64,000 nucleotides of DNA from Agapetus fuscipes (taxonomy: Eukaryota; Arthropoda; Insecta; Trichoptera; Glossosomatidae): positions 20,960,342 to 21,024,341 of the forward strand of contig OX637335.1 of assembly GCA_951799405.1 (NCBI GenBank). Direction: 5' to 3'. Below are positions 1-10,029 of the stretch, piece by piece. Position 1 is the first letter of the stretch; each line of letters starts with the position of its first letter. Made by a program: the position numbers and the translations under genes. A model generated the notes under the pieces. It searched no databases. It saw only the letters and a list, made by a program, of their open reading frames with translations, and was not told where the DNA came from.

Positions 1-95
1 GCCTGCGCCCATCTCCTCCACCTACTGGCCGCAGCGCGCCGTGTTCGCGTCCCCAACTACAGCACGACAACCGAGCGACGACATTATGCTATTTA
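1..95. other. GC-rich island at window edge, possible exon fragment
   Basis: This stretch is much richer in G and C than the AT-rich DNA that follows it. All three plus frames stay open from the window edge into the AT-rich part, ending at stops near positions 108-200, so it could be the 3' end of a coding exon on the plus strand. A minus-strand reading after a CTGTAG acceptor-like site is also possible. I recognise no protein family in any frame. Confidence 0.25.
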
Positions 96-221
96 TTAAA
101 CTACAGTTTACTTGAATGCTTTTTAATTGTTGTTTGTTTTTTATTTAGTTTAGTTTTATATATTTTATTATTCACACGGTATTAGTTGTTGGGTTACATG
201 TTATGTAGTTTAGTTAGTTAT

Positions 222-422
222 TTAGCGCGCATGGTTCAGGTTGTGTGGGGCCTCGGCCGCCGCGCGGCAGCAGACTGAGATGTGCCTGCTCTCTCGCCGC
301 TCTTGCCACTGCCACCCCTAACCAGCCACCTCCTCACCCTCTCACCCCCCGCTCCAGGACCTACACCCCCACACGGCGTGAGCGGCTGCAAGCAAAGCCT
401 ACTCGCAACATTACAACTGGTT
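222..422. other. GC-rich island, possible exon or UTR
   Basis: A second GC-rich block, separated from the first by about 125 bp of AT-rich DNA. The plus strand has a 68-codon open frame (245-451) that is Pro/Arg/Thr-rich, starts only at GTG and resembles no family I know. A pyrimidine-rich tract ending in CAG at about 357 could be a splice acceptor. The composition suggests retained host sequence rather than transposon, but the coding status is unknown. Confidence 0.25.
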
Positions 423-817
423 TGAGAAAGCTTGAATGTTATTTCGTTTGAGCAAACTGATCAATAAGCAAATCTGCAAGAGTCGCAGACCATCAGGAAA
501 CAAGTATAGGAGTCAGGACTAATAAGATAGGACTCACCTCACATAATCTTCTTTATTTGTTTTTGTGGTTCTTCCTGTTGATCGCGCGTAAATTTTAATT
601 CAGTTGAAGAGACAAGAAGCGTCTCTTCTCACTCAAGTTTCAACTGCACAAGCACCGAGTCTTACACAGAGAGTATTGTTACATTACTTACATAGAGAGT
701 AGTGAGTAGGTCAGGATAGACAAGGCAAACAAGGCTTACAAATGGCTAAAAGAGTAAGGAGTTTAATAGCCTATGACCGATAGCCAAAATTTACAGGAAA
801 TTTCTCTAAAACAATGC
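423..817. other. no gene seen; small perfect hairpin at 606-628
   Basis: AT-rich sequence with no coding signal. The only structure I see is an 8-bp perfect stem (GAAGAGAC / GTCTCTTC) with a 7-nt loop at 606-628. Confidence 0.4.
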
Positions 818-1010
818 GAATTTATTCAGTGCATTCACACGATTGCAGACAAACATTGGCCGCATCTTGACTTACGACATAAAAACCCAATCTCAAAGTC
901 CTGCAACTCTTGCCGACGTTCCCTGAAACAGGGGTGACATCGGCAAAGTGAACCAATTTTTACAGTGGGCAGCTTCATACAAACTTATAAGTCAAGGAAC
1001 ACCTATAAGC
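818..1010 (-). mobile_element. RTE-A LINE 3' UTR copy, degenerate
   Basis: This is a diverged copy of the window's commonest repeat, the 3' UTR of an RTE-clade LINE. The recognisable core on the plus strand is CAACTCTTGCCGAC followed by CCCTGAAACAGGGGTGAC and an AAAGTGAACCA block. The tail repeat is not clear, so the 3' end has decayed. Confidence 0.8.
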
Positions 1011-1050
1011 CAAAGAGCAAGTCTACCCAAGGTTAATACATGTATAATAT

Positions 1051-1476
1051 TGAAGTGTTTTTGGGATTTGGAAAGTCTCTAAATTAAAACATACAGGTCT
1101 TCTTTCAGGATCTTTATTTTTACAATTTATATTTATTTGTAACACTTTTAGCAACTCAAATTTATTTTAACAGTTCAGCATTGCTCACACTCTTCTATCA
1201 AAGGCGACTATCTAACTGTCCTGCTGTATCCAACAATGCGCCTTATATACTTCACAGACAGAAGTCTCTAGTGACTAATTTGCCAGCAAACTCTTGAACG
1301 TTTTACTGGCTTTAAGAGCTCAAAAGGATTATTTCATTTCTAGATTTCTTAGGCCTATAATAATTGCTACCTACGGTGTACACCTATATTAATCTACTTT
1401 TGACATAACACTATAATAATTATTACTACCTACGATGTACATTGTATACCTAAATTAATATACTATTTACATAACA
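1051..1476. repeat. solo LTR, 426 bp, family L3, copy 1
   Basis: The block starts TGAAGTGTTTTTGG, ends TACATAACA, and is flanked by a 4-bp duplication ATAT (1047-1050 and 1477-1480). A shorter relative with the same ends lies at 6309-6542. Shared interior landmarks include the run around TACGGTGTACACC. TG...CA-type ends plus a short target duplication and no internal region are what a solo LTR leaves after LTR-LTR recombination. No gag or pol of this family is in the window. Confidence 0.65.
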
Positions 1477-1480
1477 ATAT

Positions 1481-2045
1481 TGAACTCCAGCTGGCGAGGC
1501 GGCAAGTTAGCTTTAACTAAGAGAAAAATGAATCATCACCTGAAAATTGTAGATTCCTTGGCATTACAACCTTTAGTAACAATCCAACTTCAGACCCCAT
1601 TCGAAGTCAAGATTTCTCTTTTGGGAAAAGTCATGGTAGCGGTTTGGGGTGGTCCATGTACTTTCAGGAGTGAGGGGGGGGGGGGGAGTCCAACGCAGCC
1701 TCCCAGGACCGGAGCGGGTCCGGAAGATCCAATAACCTCTGCAGGCATTACCATATCCCATACCCAACTGCCTCACTCACAATGAGATGGGCCACGCTGA
1801 TAAACAAACTCTTTTCTTCAATGTACTCACTAGAAAAATGGTCATTGTGGATGAAAGTAATAGGTTGCATATTTTTTTGTAAAGAAACATGAGTAAGTTG
1901 TGGAGCTCGAAGGTCAGAATTGTTAAGAATGGGTTTCTTTTACTGTTTTCTTTTATTAAAATTTTCTTCAATTAAATTTAAAAAACCCAGGTTACGTCTC
2001 CTTAAAAATACGCGTTATAAGTCTTGTTAATAAAATTGAATAGTT
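1481..2045. other. no gene recognised; G-run
   Basis: The sequence is unassigned. It has a run of about 13 G at 1673-1685 followed by a short GC-rich patch to about 1740. The open frames here are short and in low-complexity sequence, and no family is visible. Confidence 0.35.
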
Positions 2046-2285
2046 TTAAAATGCGAATTTTAAATAAAGCGGGAGGAAGGTGAGAACCTTGAGGGACGCC
2101 ATACCGAACACTACAGTTATCCAATATCCAGTCAGCGACAACAGCAGCTGAATACTTTTTAGACCAGGTTTACAGCAAATTTCGAAAACGTGAGATGTAG
2201 CAAGGGTATAATATACATCGGACTTGATCATATATCAACTTCTTAGTTGAATCAAGGAAGGCAAGATATAGAGTTTAATGTATTG
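2046..2285 (-). pseudogene. LINE reverse transcriptase fragment, decayed
   Basis: On the minus strand two RT landmarks can be read in order. First is a degenerate AFLDSTK...YDQV block, resembling the first catalytic-Asp region (usually A/F-x-D-x-x-K-A-F-D-x-V). About 50 residues later comes YGVPQGSHLPPALF, a clear match to the RT motif GVPQGSxLxPxLF. A stop lies between them, so this is a relic. The clade cannot be set from 80 residues; it fits CR1/Jockey/R1-type LINEs in general. It may once have belonged with the CR1-like fragments elsewhere in the window. Confidence 0.6.
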
Positions 2286-2390
2286 GGTTTATTTATTGAG
2301 GTTATAGCATTTTCACTTACTTCTGAGGTTAATTGGTGATGTCCGATTCCAGAAATCATATTTTTAAACAAAAGTATCATTTTTGTCCAT

Positions 2391-2600
2391 AATCTAAGTT
2401 GCGAATATATGTTAACAACTTAGATTCATATTAAATGCATGCCCACAAACAGACACGTCTAAATTCACACCCACAAATGCTACATGCGTACTTACAAATT
2501 AAAATCCAAACCTTAAAGCCTGCAACTTTTGCCGACCTTCCCTGAAACAGGGGTGAACACACATTGGTGAAGTGAACTTTATCCATAAAAAAATGAAAAT
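2391..2600 (-). mobile_element. RTE-A LINE 3' UTR copy
   Basis: On the plus strand this begins with a weak AATCTAAGTTGCGAATATATG tail junction, then the conserved blocks AATGCATGCCCACAAACAG, CAACTTTTGCCGACC and CCCTGAAACAGGGGTG. It lies just upstream of the GC-rich putative exon at 2691. Confidence 0.85.
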
Positions 2601-2690
2601 AAACATTTTCAACCCTACACATGCGGCAGCTTACAAGCATTGATTTGATTTTGATTGTTGTGCCGTAATGCAGTATTTTTTTGGTCTCCA

Positions 2691-2871
2691 GGAGCGTGTC
2701 CGCATGGCGGCTTCCAAGTCTGGTCCTGCTCCTCATCTGTGCCGGGTCGATATCCCGCTGCGCATGCGCGGTGCCTCCATCAGCAGCTGCCGGGTTGCGG
2801 AGCGCCGGCACTGACCCGCGCACCCTCCCCCGGCCAACCCCCGACTACCACCAGGCCACCCCCCTGGCCAC
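2691..2871 (+). CDS. putative exon with signal-peptide-like segment, unidentified protein
   Basis: A strikingly GC-rich block follows a pyrimidine-rich acceptor-like site ending in TCTCCAG at 2690-2691. In one frame it reads SVSAWRLPSLVLLLICAG and continues SISRCACAVPPSAAAG. This is a charged start, a hydrophobic core and a small-residue stretch like a signal peptide with its cleavage region, followed by a Pro/Thr-rich tail. The frame stops at a TAG that overlaps a possible GTAGTC donor near 2872. No initiating ATG lies in this frame, so it would be a second exon. A second frame starts at ATG 2705 and runs 36 codons. The function is unknown, and it could be part of a secreted or membrane protein gene or a chance GC-rich insert. 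Confidence 0.3.
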
Positions 2872-2944
2872 GTAGTCCGCTAGTCAGTCCGATCTCAGCC
2901 AATCGCACATACATACATGAGCAATTCTGCGTCAAATATACATA

Positions 2945-3640
2945 GGTACTTATGTAATTTCGTCAAAAAAAAAGCTACTTCAGAATTTGACGATATTTGA
3001 TAGAAAGTTATATTATGAAGATCAAGACCAAAAAAACTGCCTTATTTTCAAATTAATCATCTGAAACGGTTTGAGAATGGTTGATAGAACAGTTTGAGGA
3101 AAAGTTTAAAAAAATACACAAAGAGGGTGAACGGCTTTGTGTTGAAATCCACATATCTTTCTTTGTAATTAAGTTAAAGATATATAAATGGTGTCATTTT
3201 ACTTAACATTAAATTGTTTTATTTTTATTTTATCAAAATGTAAGATGCTTTTGTTAAAACAGTGTTTTTATTTGACACAAAATGATTCACATATACACTG
3301 TATTTATGAAAAAGCCTGATCAGTCCATCAGGTTAGGCCCAAAAAGAATTCCTTCAAAACATATACTAAGATCCCACTGCACAAAGTCAGGATGAAGTGG
3401 AAGTCACAGGACTTACGACCTGTCACAGGTTGGTTAAGGATTCTTTACGTCATGACATGGTTCCCAATTCCTCCCACCTCAACACATTTTCCAATACACT
3501 AACTTGCATGCTTTGAGGTTTTTTGTTCCTCAGATTTAATGATTAAAGAAAATATAAAAAATATTTTTTCATCGAGCCGATATCCTTTGAGATATAAAAC
3601 TTATAGCCAATGCCTCGCTGGCAGAGCTTTGTTCTGCTGC
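2945..3640. other. no gene seen
   Basis: AT-rich spacer with poly(A/T) runs and no convincing open frame. The stretch around 3330-3500 is slightly less AT-rich but shows no family signature. Confidence 0.4.
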
Positions 3641-3714
3641 AGTCTTCCTGTAAGTTTTTGCGCAAAAGGCTGTGAAGGGACCGTGCGAAAGCTGCTTGAA
3701 CCGTCTTAAATTGT

Positions 3715-4062
3715 TCTGTTACTGTAATTGTAACTGTAACTCTGTCGCCATTCCGATAGGGTTGGCCAGAGCCTCTGCAGAGTTGCCTCCATTTTTTCCT
3801 ATCCTGACATACCTTTTTCAATTCCTTCATATCCATCACCTTTTTCATGCATTTTCTTCTTTTACGCTCACTTTGTATATCCCATTCTTTCACAATCTCC
3901 ACAATCTGATCACTCCATACTTTTCTCGGTCGTCCCTTCTCTCTTTTTCCTTTCACACTTTCTTCGTATACATACTTTGTCAGTCTATCATCATTCATTC
4001 TTTCCACATGTCCAAACCATCTCATCACATTCTTTTGTACTTTAACTTTCACTGTTCTGTTT
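3715..4062 (-). pseudogene. RTE-B LINE, C-terminal end of ORF2
   Basis: A minus-strand frame encodes the typical tail of an RTE-clade polyprotein. In order it reads RWFGHVERMNDDRLTK, then GRPRKVWSDQI, then a basic segment ending KKWRQLCRGSG. In sister copies a stop follows GTGHP or GSGHP; here the frame reads through into the tail. The 3' tail is a degenerate (GTTACA)n, seen on the plus strand as repeated TGTAACTG near 3720-3745. The copy is 5'-truncated inside the ORF, as LINE insertions usually are. Unlike RTE-A, no 230-bp UTR follows. Confidence 0.85.
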
Positions 4063-4254
4063 CTTATTTTTCCTTACTTGGTAAACAAAATAGAAATTGC
4101 TGAAAGAAACTTAAGGGTTCAATTTTCCCAAACTTTAGCGTCATCTTCACCGAAAAATGGACGCTCTGTCACACGTTGCATGCTGCTGTAGGACTTGTTC
4201 TCCGTGATTCTTCTTTTTCTTAATTGCTAGGCTTTCAGTATCTAGTCTAACTGC

Positions 4255-4440
4255 ATGAAAGTGTGTGACATCAGCGGTGCTGTGTGTGTGATGGGTCAGG
4301 AACGGACCGATTGGTGGAATACGTCCCGCGGCCCCCCTGACTGCCCATTCCCTGCACGCGCACATACATGAGCCGCCCCTGGTTGCTCGCCTGCACTCCC
4401 ACAGCCGTCACTGCTTGTGTGCGACATTACACCACTATGA
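4255..4440. other. GC-rich island, possible exon or UTR
   Basis: A third GC-rich block. It shares the string CACATACATGAGC with the end of the 2691 block region (near 2907-2922, with one extra ATAC), so the two may be related. No frame resembles a known family. Confidence 0.2.
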
Positions 4441-5010
4441 AAACCGGAGGGATATGAACCTGCGATACTTTACAAAAATATTCATGAAAAACAATCTTAC
4501 GGGAATTGTTACCTAGCATTCGTAAGACGAGGGTGAGACAAAAAAAACCCAAAAAGAACAAAAAAACCTGGATAGTCAACGTTCAATGGAATCGCTTGAG
4601 TAAAATGTCATTTTAAATCAGCAAAATAAGATGGAGCCAGAATAAGCTGACCACCAATTTTTGTTTCACCAGTCAATGTTGAATAGGACGTTCTCTTGTC
4701 TTGGAGAAGTAAATAATCTCCGAAGGGGAAGAATCTTCTTGGTCAACGACATATTAAGTTAAGATGTAGAAACTAACAGGAAACTACCACATTAAAGATC
4801 CATGAACCAGCAAAATTAACCAATCTTGATTTGTGCTGATTCTGCGGTTGAGGATTTTCAGTTGCACTCAGGCAAGTTGCACGAGGGGTTTCTGTTGTTT
4901 CACTTGGTCCTCCAGATCCTCATCCAACTGCAGGTGCAGGGGCAGGGGCTATCGTTGTTAAATATGAGGTTTAGATTTTCCTTTCATTTCAAACACTTTC
5001 AATTCAAAAT
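4441..5010. other. no gene seen
   Basis: Unassigned sequence. Short open frames only, no repeat that I can match elsewhere in the window. Confidence 0.35.
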
Positions 5011-5260
5011 TTCTTGACAGATAGGAGGTTGGTATGAGTCTGACCCGCCGTGCTGTAAAAATTAGTTCACTTTTGCCAATGCCACCCCGTTTTCAGGGAA
5101 AGGTGGAAGGAGCTGCAAGGTTTATGTTCATGTGAGGTTTTTTGTATTATTTGTATGCACACATGCAGAATGTGTAAGCGCGAACCTACATGTGCCTGTA
5201 TGTGGGCATGCATTTAATGTTAACATATTTTTGCAGCTCATATTTTAGATTATAGATAGA
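5011..5260 (+). mobile_element. RTE-A LINE 3' UTR copy, (TTATAGA)-type tail
   Basis: The plus-orientation copy runs from CTTGACAGATAGGAGGTTGG through CCACCCCGTTTTCAGGGAAAGG to GCAGCTCATATTTTAGATTATAGATAG. It is diverged from the main consensus and resembles the copy at 53440-53660, suggesting an older subfamily. Confidence 0.8.
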
Positions 5261-5370
5261 TCCACTTGTTAAAATCATTCCTACAATTTTAGATTACAAA
5301 AATATATAAGCGCCCTTGGAGTGACAATCTTCACGAAACGGCGCTATATTAAATCATCATCATCTATAAT
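5261..5370 (+). mobile_element. CR1-like LINE 3' terminal hairpin with (ATC)n tail
   Basis: This contains AAGCGCCCTTGGAGTGAC, a short loop, then TTCACGAAACGGCGCTATA, followed by AAATCATCATCATC. GCGCC and GGCGC pair, with an inner GTGA/TCAC pairing. The same architecture recurs at 21700 and 63070. It is a very short 5'-truncated insertion placed against the tail of the RTE-A copy that starts at 5371. Confidence 0.65.
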
Positions 5371-5890
5371 AAATCTATAATCTAAGTTGCAAGGATATAT
5401 TCATTAAAAGCTCTCAGATGTATGCCCACAAACCAACAAGTGTAGTTCGCGCTTACAAATGCTGAATGTGTACTTACAAATAAAATCCAAACCTCAAATG
5501 AACATAAGCCCCACAACTTTTGCCGACCTTCCCTGAAACAGGGGTGACATTGGCAAAGTGAACCATTTTTTACAGTATGGGTGGTCAGCCTCATACCAAC
5601 CTATAAGTCAAGGAATATGAATAATAAATTACATTTTAATATAAAAAAGAACAAAACCTTACAAAGAAAATCTATACAAAAAAAAGTCAAAAATTTCCTA
5701 TGCAAAAAATGTAGCAAATGAATACACCAACATTAGAAATCAACATTGCAGATTAGCCGCCACTTCTTCCTGTCCTTGCATACCTACTTCTTTCATTTCA
5801 TCCAGAGTCATAACCTTTTTCATACAAGTCCTCCTTTTATTATGACTCTGGATATCCCATTCATTCGCTATTTCAGAGATTTGATCATCA
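5366..5890 (-). mobile_element. RTE-A LINE 3' end: ORF tail plus UTR
   Basis: On the minus strand the ORF end runs from about 5890 to 5755. It reads [17 protein letters not shown], then MKKVMTLDEMKEV, and is then frameshifted, so the normal KDRKKWRLICNV ending is scrambled. The 3' UTR follows, and the tail at 5366-5395 is made of TCTATAATCTA units. It is a near relative of the plus copy at 10030-10800, which has the same UTR variant and tail type. The 5' junction lies against unrelated GC-richer sequence at about 5890. Confidence 0.85.
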
Positions 5891-6304
5891 TCATTAATAA
5901 AACAACATCGCCACAACCCGTCACTCCAAGCATCCACCCTCCTCCCACCTCCCACCCTGTTCTCCTTTCAGACCAGCATGCGGTATGGCGCCGCACAAAA
6001 TTTCAATTTTTAAATTACAATTTGTGCTCAGAAGAGGTCTCGGTGTGTCCGAAACTCGGCTAAGTTACGTCGCATGTTTTTTTCCGATCCCGCCTCCTAC
6101 ATTTTGAACAAGGGGCCCGATAAATAATTCACGCGGAAAAGTGAGAGATTTCTGCATCTCGGTTTTCGCCAACTGTCGCGTTGTGCCAAATCTACATACG
6201 AGAAACATGTAGCGAATACAATATGTATGTGCTTATATAAGCCAAGACAGTTAATCTACGAAAAAATGGTCCATATTCAAATTGCCTACACGACATAATC
6301 ATAC
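5891..6304. other. no gene recognised
   Basis: Moderate-GC sequence between an RTE-A 5' junction and a solo LTR. No family signature. Confidence 0.3.
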
Positions 6305-6308
6305 ATAC

Positions 6309-6542
6309 TGTAATGTTTTTGGGTTCGAAAAGTCTCTAAATTAAAACATACAGGTCTTCTTTCAGGATCTTTATTTGCACAAGTTCAAAAGTACAAAAGG
6401 ATCATTTAATTTCTAGATTTCTTAGACCTATAATTATTGCTACCTACGGTGTACACCTATATTAATCTACTTTTGACATAACATTTTAATAACTATTACT
6501 ACCTACGATGTACACCTATATTAATGTATTATTTACATTACA
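6309..6542. repeat. solo LTR, 234 bp, family L3, copy 2 (internally deleted)
   Basis: It starts TGTAATGTTTTTGGG and ends TTTACATTACA, so the ends are inverted repeats (TGTAATG/CATTACA). It is flanked by a 4-bp duplication ATAC (6305-6308 and 6543-6546). Compared with copy 1 (1051-1476) it lacks about 195 bp from the middle, between CTTTATTTGCAC and the AAAAGGATCATTT block. Confidence 0.7.
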
Positions 6543-6729
6543 ATACATATTGTTACGTTTTACGGATTCAATTTAATAAAAACTGCAGTTTATTTATTTG
6601 ACACAATTTATTTTATGATTCCGTTTACAATTTGTTCGAATCAAGAGTGCCTTTTTAACTGGTCAGCTTGACGGCTCCGATACAAGTCTCTTTTTCAAAG
6701 CATCTCGATCTCTATTCATTTACGACTAA

Positions 6730-6985
6730 CACGGAAAGTGTACAAAAGAGATTTCAGAGGAAAACGTGGAAAGGGATGACCGAAGAAAGAATGTCAAGAC
6801 CAAAAGGTGAGATTGCGAAGGAATGGAACCTGCAGAGTGAGAAGAAGAAAAGAGTATGTATGAGGAAAGTGATGAATGTTGAAGAGATGAAAGAGATATG
6901 CATCTGCGGAGGTACCGGCCACCCCTAGTGGAACGGTGGCAAGATACAGTACAATACAAAATACAATATATTTAATAAAGCTTAA
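6730..6985 (+). pseudogene. RTE-B LINE ORF tail, internally deleted
   Basis: The plus frame reads SRPKGEIAKEWNLQSEKKKR, then MRKVMNVEEMKEI and CGGTGHP followed by a stop. Compared with intact copies, the VWLDQI segment is missing between RPK and GEIAKEW. The tail is AATACAAAATACAATATA, different from the GTTACA tails of other RTE-B copies. Confidence 0.75.
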
Positions 6986-7009
6986 AACTTTCACTTTCAC
7001 TTTCATGGC

Positions 7010-7168
7010 CGGTGTTAATAATAAATTAATCACTTTTGTGTTCTTTCGGGTTTGAAAACTCGCCCTGAAGATGCTTTCTGCTCGTGAAAGCGAAACGTTG
7101 GCAGATGTGGGAGCTGCAATTGGAACATGGTCAAACCCGAAAGAACACAAAAGTGATTTATTTATTAC
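7010..7168. mobile_element. inverted-repeat element enclosing a Penelope/hammerhead-like motif
   Basis: A perfect 28-bp inverted repeat (7028-7055 with 7131-7158; both carry CTTTTGTGTTCTTTCGGG or its complement) encloses a 75-nt loop. The loop contains CTGAAGAT (7065), a 6-bp stem GCTTTC/GAAAGC and then GAAACG (7092-7097). That order, CUGANGA, stem, GAAA, is the core layout of hammerhead ribozymes, which are known from Penelope-like retroelement termini. The cleavage-site strand is not evident, so ribozyme activity is only a possibility. Confidence 0.5.
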
Positions 7169-7920
7169 AATATATTTAGTTTATTTTTGTCAGTTATTGT
7201 ATACCTTTTAAATCTAAAAATTCATAATGATTGTATCCCTACACATACTTCATGATAAAATCAATATGCAGGAGATTTGTCCGTGGATTTTTTGTCCGTG
7301 TACCATCTGTCTGTGGGTCGCATCATATAACAATGTAAAGCGACACTTCAAGGTTATTGGAGGGGAAGCTGAATGAAATTTTAATACTGAGCTCTTGTCT
7401 TTTCAGCGTTTCAGAGTCGTGTATTGAATGTATCCAGCTTTTCCGAATATAAAACATCACAAACTCTACCGTAGCTTTTCTACAATAAACACCAAAACCA
7501 AAACGCTCACTAGACGCGCTGTTTTAGTTATCCTACATTTTACGTTTCAGTTTAAACGTAATGTTTTATGTTCAGCTTTCGCCTACGCCAAAATATATTA
7601 TTTTATATTCAAAGGCGATAAAAAGCATTCATAAAATTTGGCGCCACATACGGAAAGTTCATTCATTTCTAATTTGTTTACCTGAACGTGAAAACCAATG
7701 GAGAGTTAAATACAATTATCATTTTTTTATTGTCAACATCTTTCTCAATTCACGTATCAGTTTTATTCAATTTTTTTCAGGGTGATATTTCGCGAATATA
7801 ATTATTTTCACGTGAAGTTCAATGTTTCATCTCTTATCTAAGTTGCAAAGATGTATTGAGGGACGTACACAGATCATCATCACATGTCATCCGTGGGTAA
7901 GCAAAAAACATGAGGGTTTT
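7169..7920. other. no gene seen
   Basis: AT-rich spacer. The frames at 7428-7785 lack codon-use or domain signals. Confidence 0.35.
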
Positions 7921-7922
7921 CC

Positions 7923-8046
7923 TGATAGCAACTGGGCTCCTTATAGCAACTAAGGTGTAAATTGGCGCTTTCTATTTATGACCAAGCTTGCAGAGGGTTT
8001 TTGAGGTGTGATTCACACAAAAACAGCGCTCATCAAATCAAAAATC
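7923..8046 (+). mobile_element. SINE-A 3' end fragment
   Basis: It matches the 3' part of the SINE-A body and the shared LINE/SINE terminus. The order is TTGGCGCTTTC, then GCAGAGGG, TTGAGGTGTGATTCACAC and AAAAACAGCGCTCATCAAAT. It is 5'-truncated with no tRNA or 5S head. Confidence 0.7.
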
Positions 8047-8546
8047 ACAAAAATATGATAATTATTGAACCATTTGTCTCTTTTCTCATACATAAGTTAA
8101 TATAATAACTAAGTTCATTGTAACATCAAAATATAAGATCAACTTATCTAGAATATTCCGTACAATTTGTAAAGACCTTCTCGGTCTGTTTCGGACATGC
8201 TGGAAGGCATTCAAACTGATACCATTCGCAGGTAGGGACTTCGAAGCAAACGTGTTTCGAAATCTTAGAATGTCGTTAATCCACAAATATCAAGTCTCAG
8301 GTATCTAAATTCTTGCCAGTGCTACCCCTGTTTCAGGAAAAGTCAGAAAAAGTTTGTTTCGTGTTTCATCAACAGAATACTACCAATCAATATTCGATTG
8401 ATTCCTGATTTTGTGACAAATCCGAGTTCACTCTGATTTGTTTTTGATTAAATCTGGCATCTCTAAAATATTTATCAAAATAAGGTAACAAAGGTTCATC
8501 CAGCCTTACAGCAATTGGTTCTTGATTACATTTTTTTCGCTGACTA
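8047..8546. other. no gene seen; 50-bp RTE-A scrap at 8307-8356
   Basis: Mostly unassigned. TTGCCAGTGCTACCCCTGTT followed by TCAGGAAAAG at 8313-8342 is a short plus-strand scrap of RTE-A UTR. Confidence 0.4.
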
Positions 8547-8870
8547 ATGACAAAAAAGCCTAATGTGATGAGATCGTTTGGACTTGTAGAAAGAATGGAT
8601 GATGAAAGACTTGCAAGGTGTATTTACAGAGTAAATGTGAAAGAGAAAAGCGGAAAAGGAAGACCGAGAAAAGTATGGTTGGATCAGATTGGTGAAATTA
8701 TGAAAGAATGGGATGTACAATGCGAATGTAAAACAAGGAAATGTATGAAAAAGGTGATGGATACGAATGAATTGAAAAAAGTATGCAAGGATAAGAAAAA
8801 ATGGAGGCAAGTCTGCAGAGGCTCTGGCCACCCCTAGCGGAATGACGATAGAGTAACAGTAACCGTTACA
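8547..8870 (+). pseudogene. RTE-B LINE, C-terminal end of ORF2
   Basis: The 96-codon plus frame reads RSFGLVERMDDERLARCIY, GRPRKVWLDQIGEIMKEWD, and MKKVMDTNELKKVC...CRGSGHP, then a stop. The usual RWFGH is RSFGL here. The tail after the stop includes AGAGTAACAGTAACCGTTACAG, the (GTTACA)-type tail. It is 5'-truncated near 8540. This is the least damaged RTE-B end in the window. Confidence 0.85.
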
Positions 8871-9685
8871 GAAGGATATTGAGGTAGGTTTAATTCACAC
8901 AGAAACAATGTTCACAAAATAAATCAGCAATAATTATTTATGTATTTTTTAGTACTTACTACAAACAAAAATAACTTGAAAATCAACCTCACACCAACCT
9001 ATAAGTCATGGAACTTGATTGAATCAAAATACTACATCTATAATCTATAACATACTACGTAAAATTAGGCTTGGATATGAAATGAGCATACCATATCAGA
9101 TTAATTCTCTTACCTAATGCGAATAAAAAATATCGTTAGAGATGGCATTAAAATACCCCACATTCTCGGCATATATGCAATAAACGTCCTCGGATTGCAA
9201 TCCCTGGTTGTAAACCACAGCTTTACAAGGCACGCTAGCTATGTGTGTGTACATGTAGACATATAATACGGCATATGTGCATGCTCCACGAGGCTGAATG
9301 TTTTTCCTTCTCTAGTTTCTAGTTCAGATCGATTCTTGGCAAGAATATGTGATGCTAAACCCAGAATTCTGATGACTCTCCCAACAACTGGGAGCCGAGA
9401 CACAGCCAACGTGGCGCTGGAATCGGTTGAATCAAAATGCCACATAAAACTGCAAGTCTTCCACTTTTGATACACGAAAGGTTAGACTGAATAGTTTTCA
9501 GTGAACTGAAATATTTTTTAGGAGATAGTAAGGAGGCATGCGCCACAGTTTTTACAAGCTGTGAACCGGAGAACAGCGTCGGAAGATAGGCAGAATTGGA
9601 GGCAGAGGTTGAAGGAGGCTAAGACACTCGAATTTGCTTGAAGTGTCACTAACTGAATAAAAAAAACAATAAGATAAATTTGAGG
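8871..9685. other. no gene recognised; degenerate SINE/LINE tail at 8871-8936
   Basis: The stretch TATTGAGGTAGGTTTAATTC followed by ACACAGAAACAATGTTC is a decayed version of the SINE-A/LINE terminus. A minus-strand RTE-A scrap (ACCAACCTATAAGTCATGGA) lies at 8994-9013. The rest is unassigned. Confidence 0.35.
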
Positions 9686-9725
9686 AACGCTGTTTTTGTG
9701 TGAATCACAACCCAAGAGCTGTGCG
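9686..9725 (-). mobile_element. SINE-A 3' terminus scrap
   Basis: AACGCTGTTTTTGTGTGAATC followed by ACAACCCAAGAGC is the complement of the shared SINE-A/LINE 3' end. Only about 40 bp are recognisable. Confidence 0.5.
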
Positions 9726-10029
9726 GTAGCTTTTTGGTTGCTGCAGACAGTAACTAGAAAACTGGAGTTCGATAAGGTTGCGTGTTGGCACACATTCTAT
9801 TCAACGTATTTGTCAAAGCAATTGTAAAGAGTTGCTTGAAAGGTTGGATGCAAACTTTGTTGAGATGTATTTGGTTAATGTGGATGATTTTTCAATACAA
9901 TAAATAGTTATTTGTTATGTAAATGTGCTCGGTCAGAAATCCAACCCACTGCCTTTCGATTAGGATAGTTCGAAGCATCAAACATAAGACTACGGTGATA
10001 AAATCGATTTGATCGGATCGATAATTATT
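9726..10029. other. no gene seen
   Basis: Unassigned AT-rich spacer up to the 5' junction of the RTE-A copy. Confidence 0.35.

Noticed and set aside
5740..6063. Plus-strand ORF at the RTE-A 5' junction
   Set aside because: Half of it is antisense LINE tail and the rest crosses an insertion junction.
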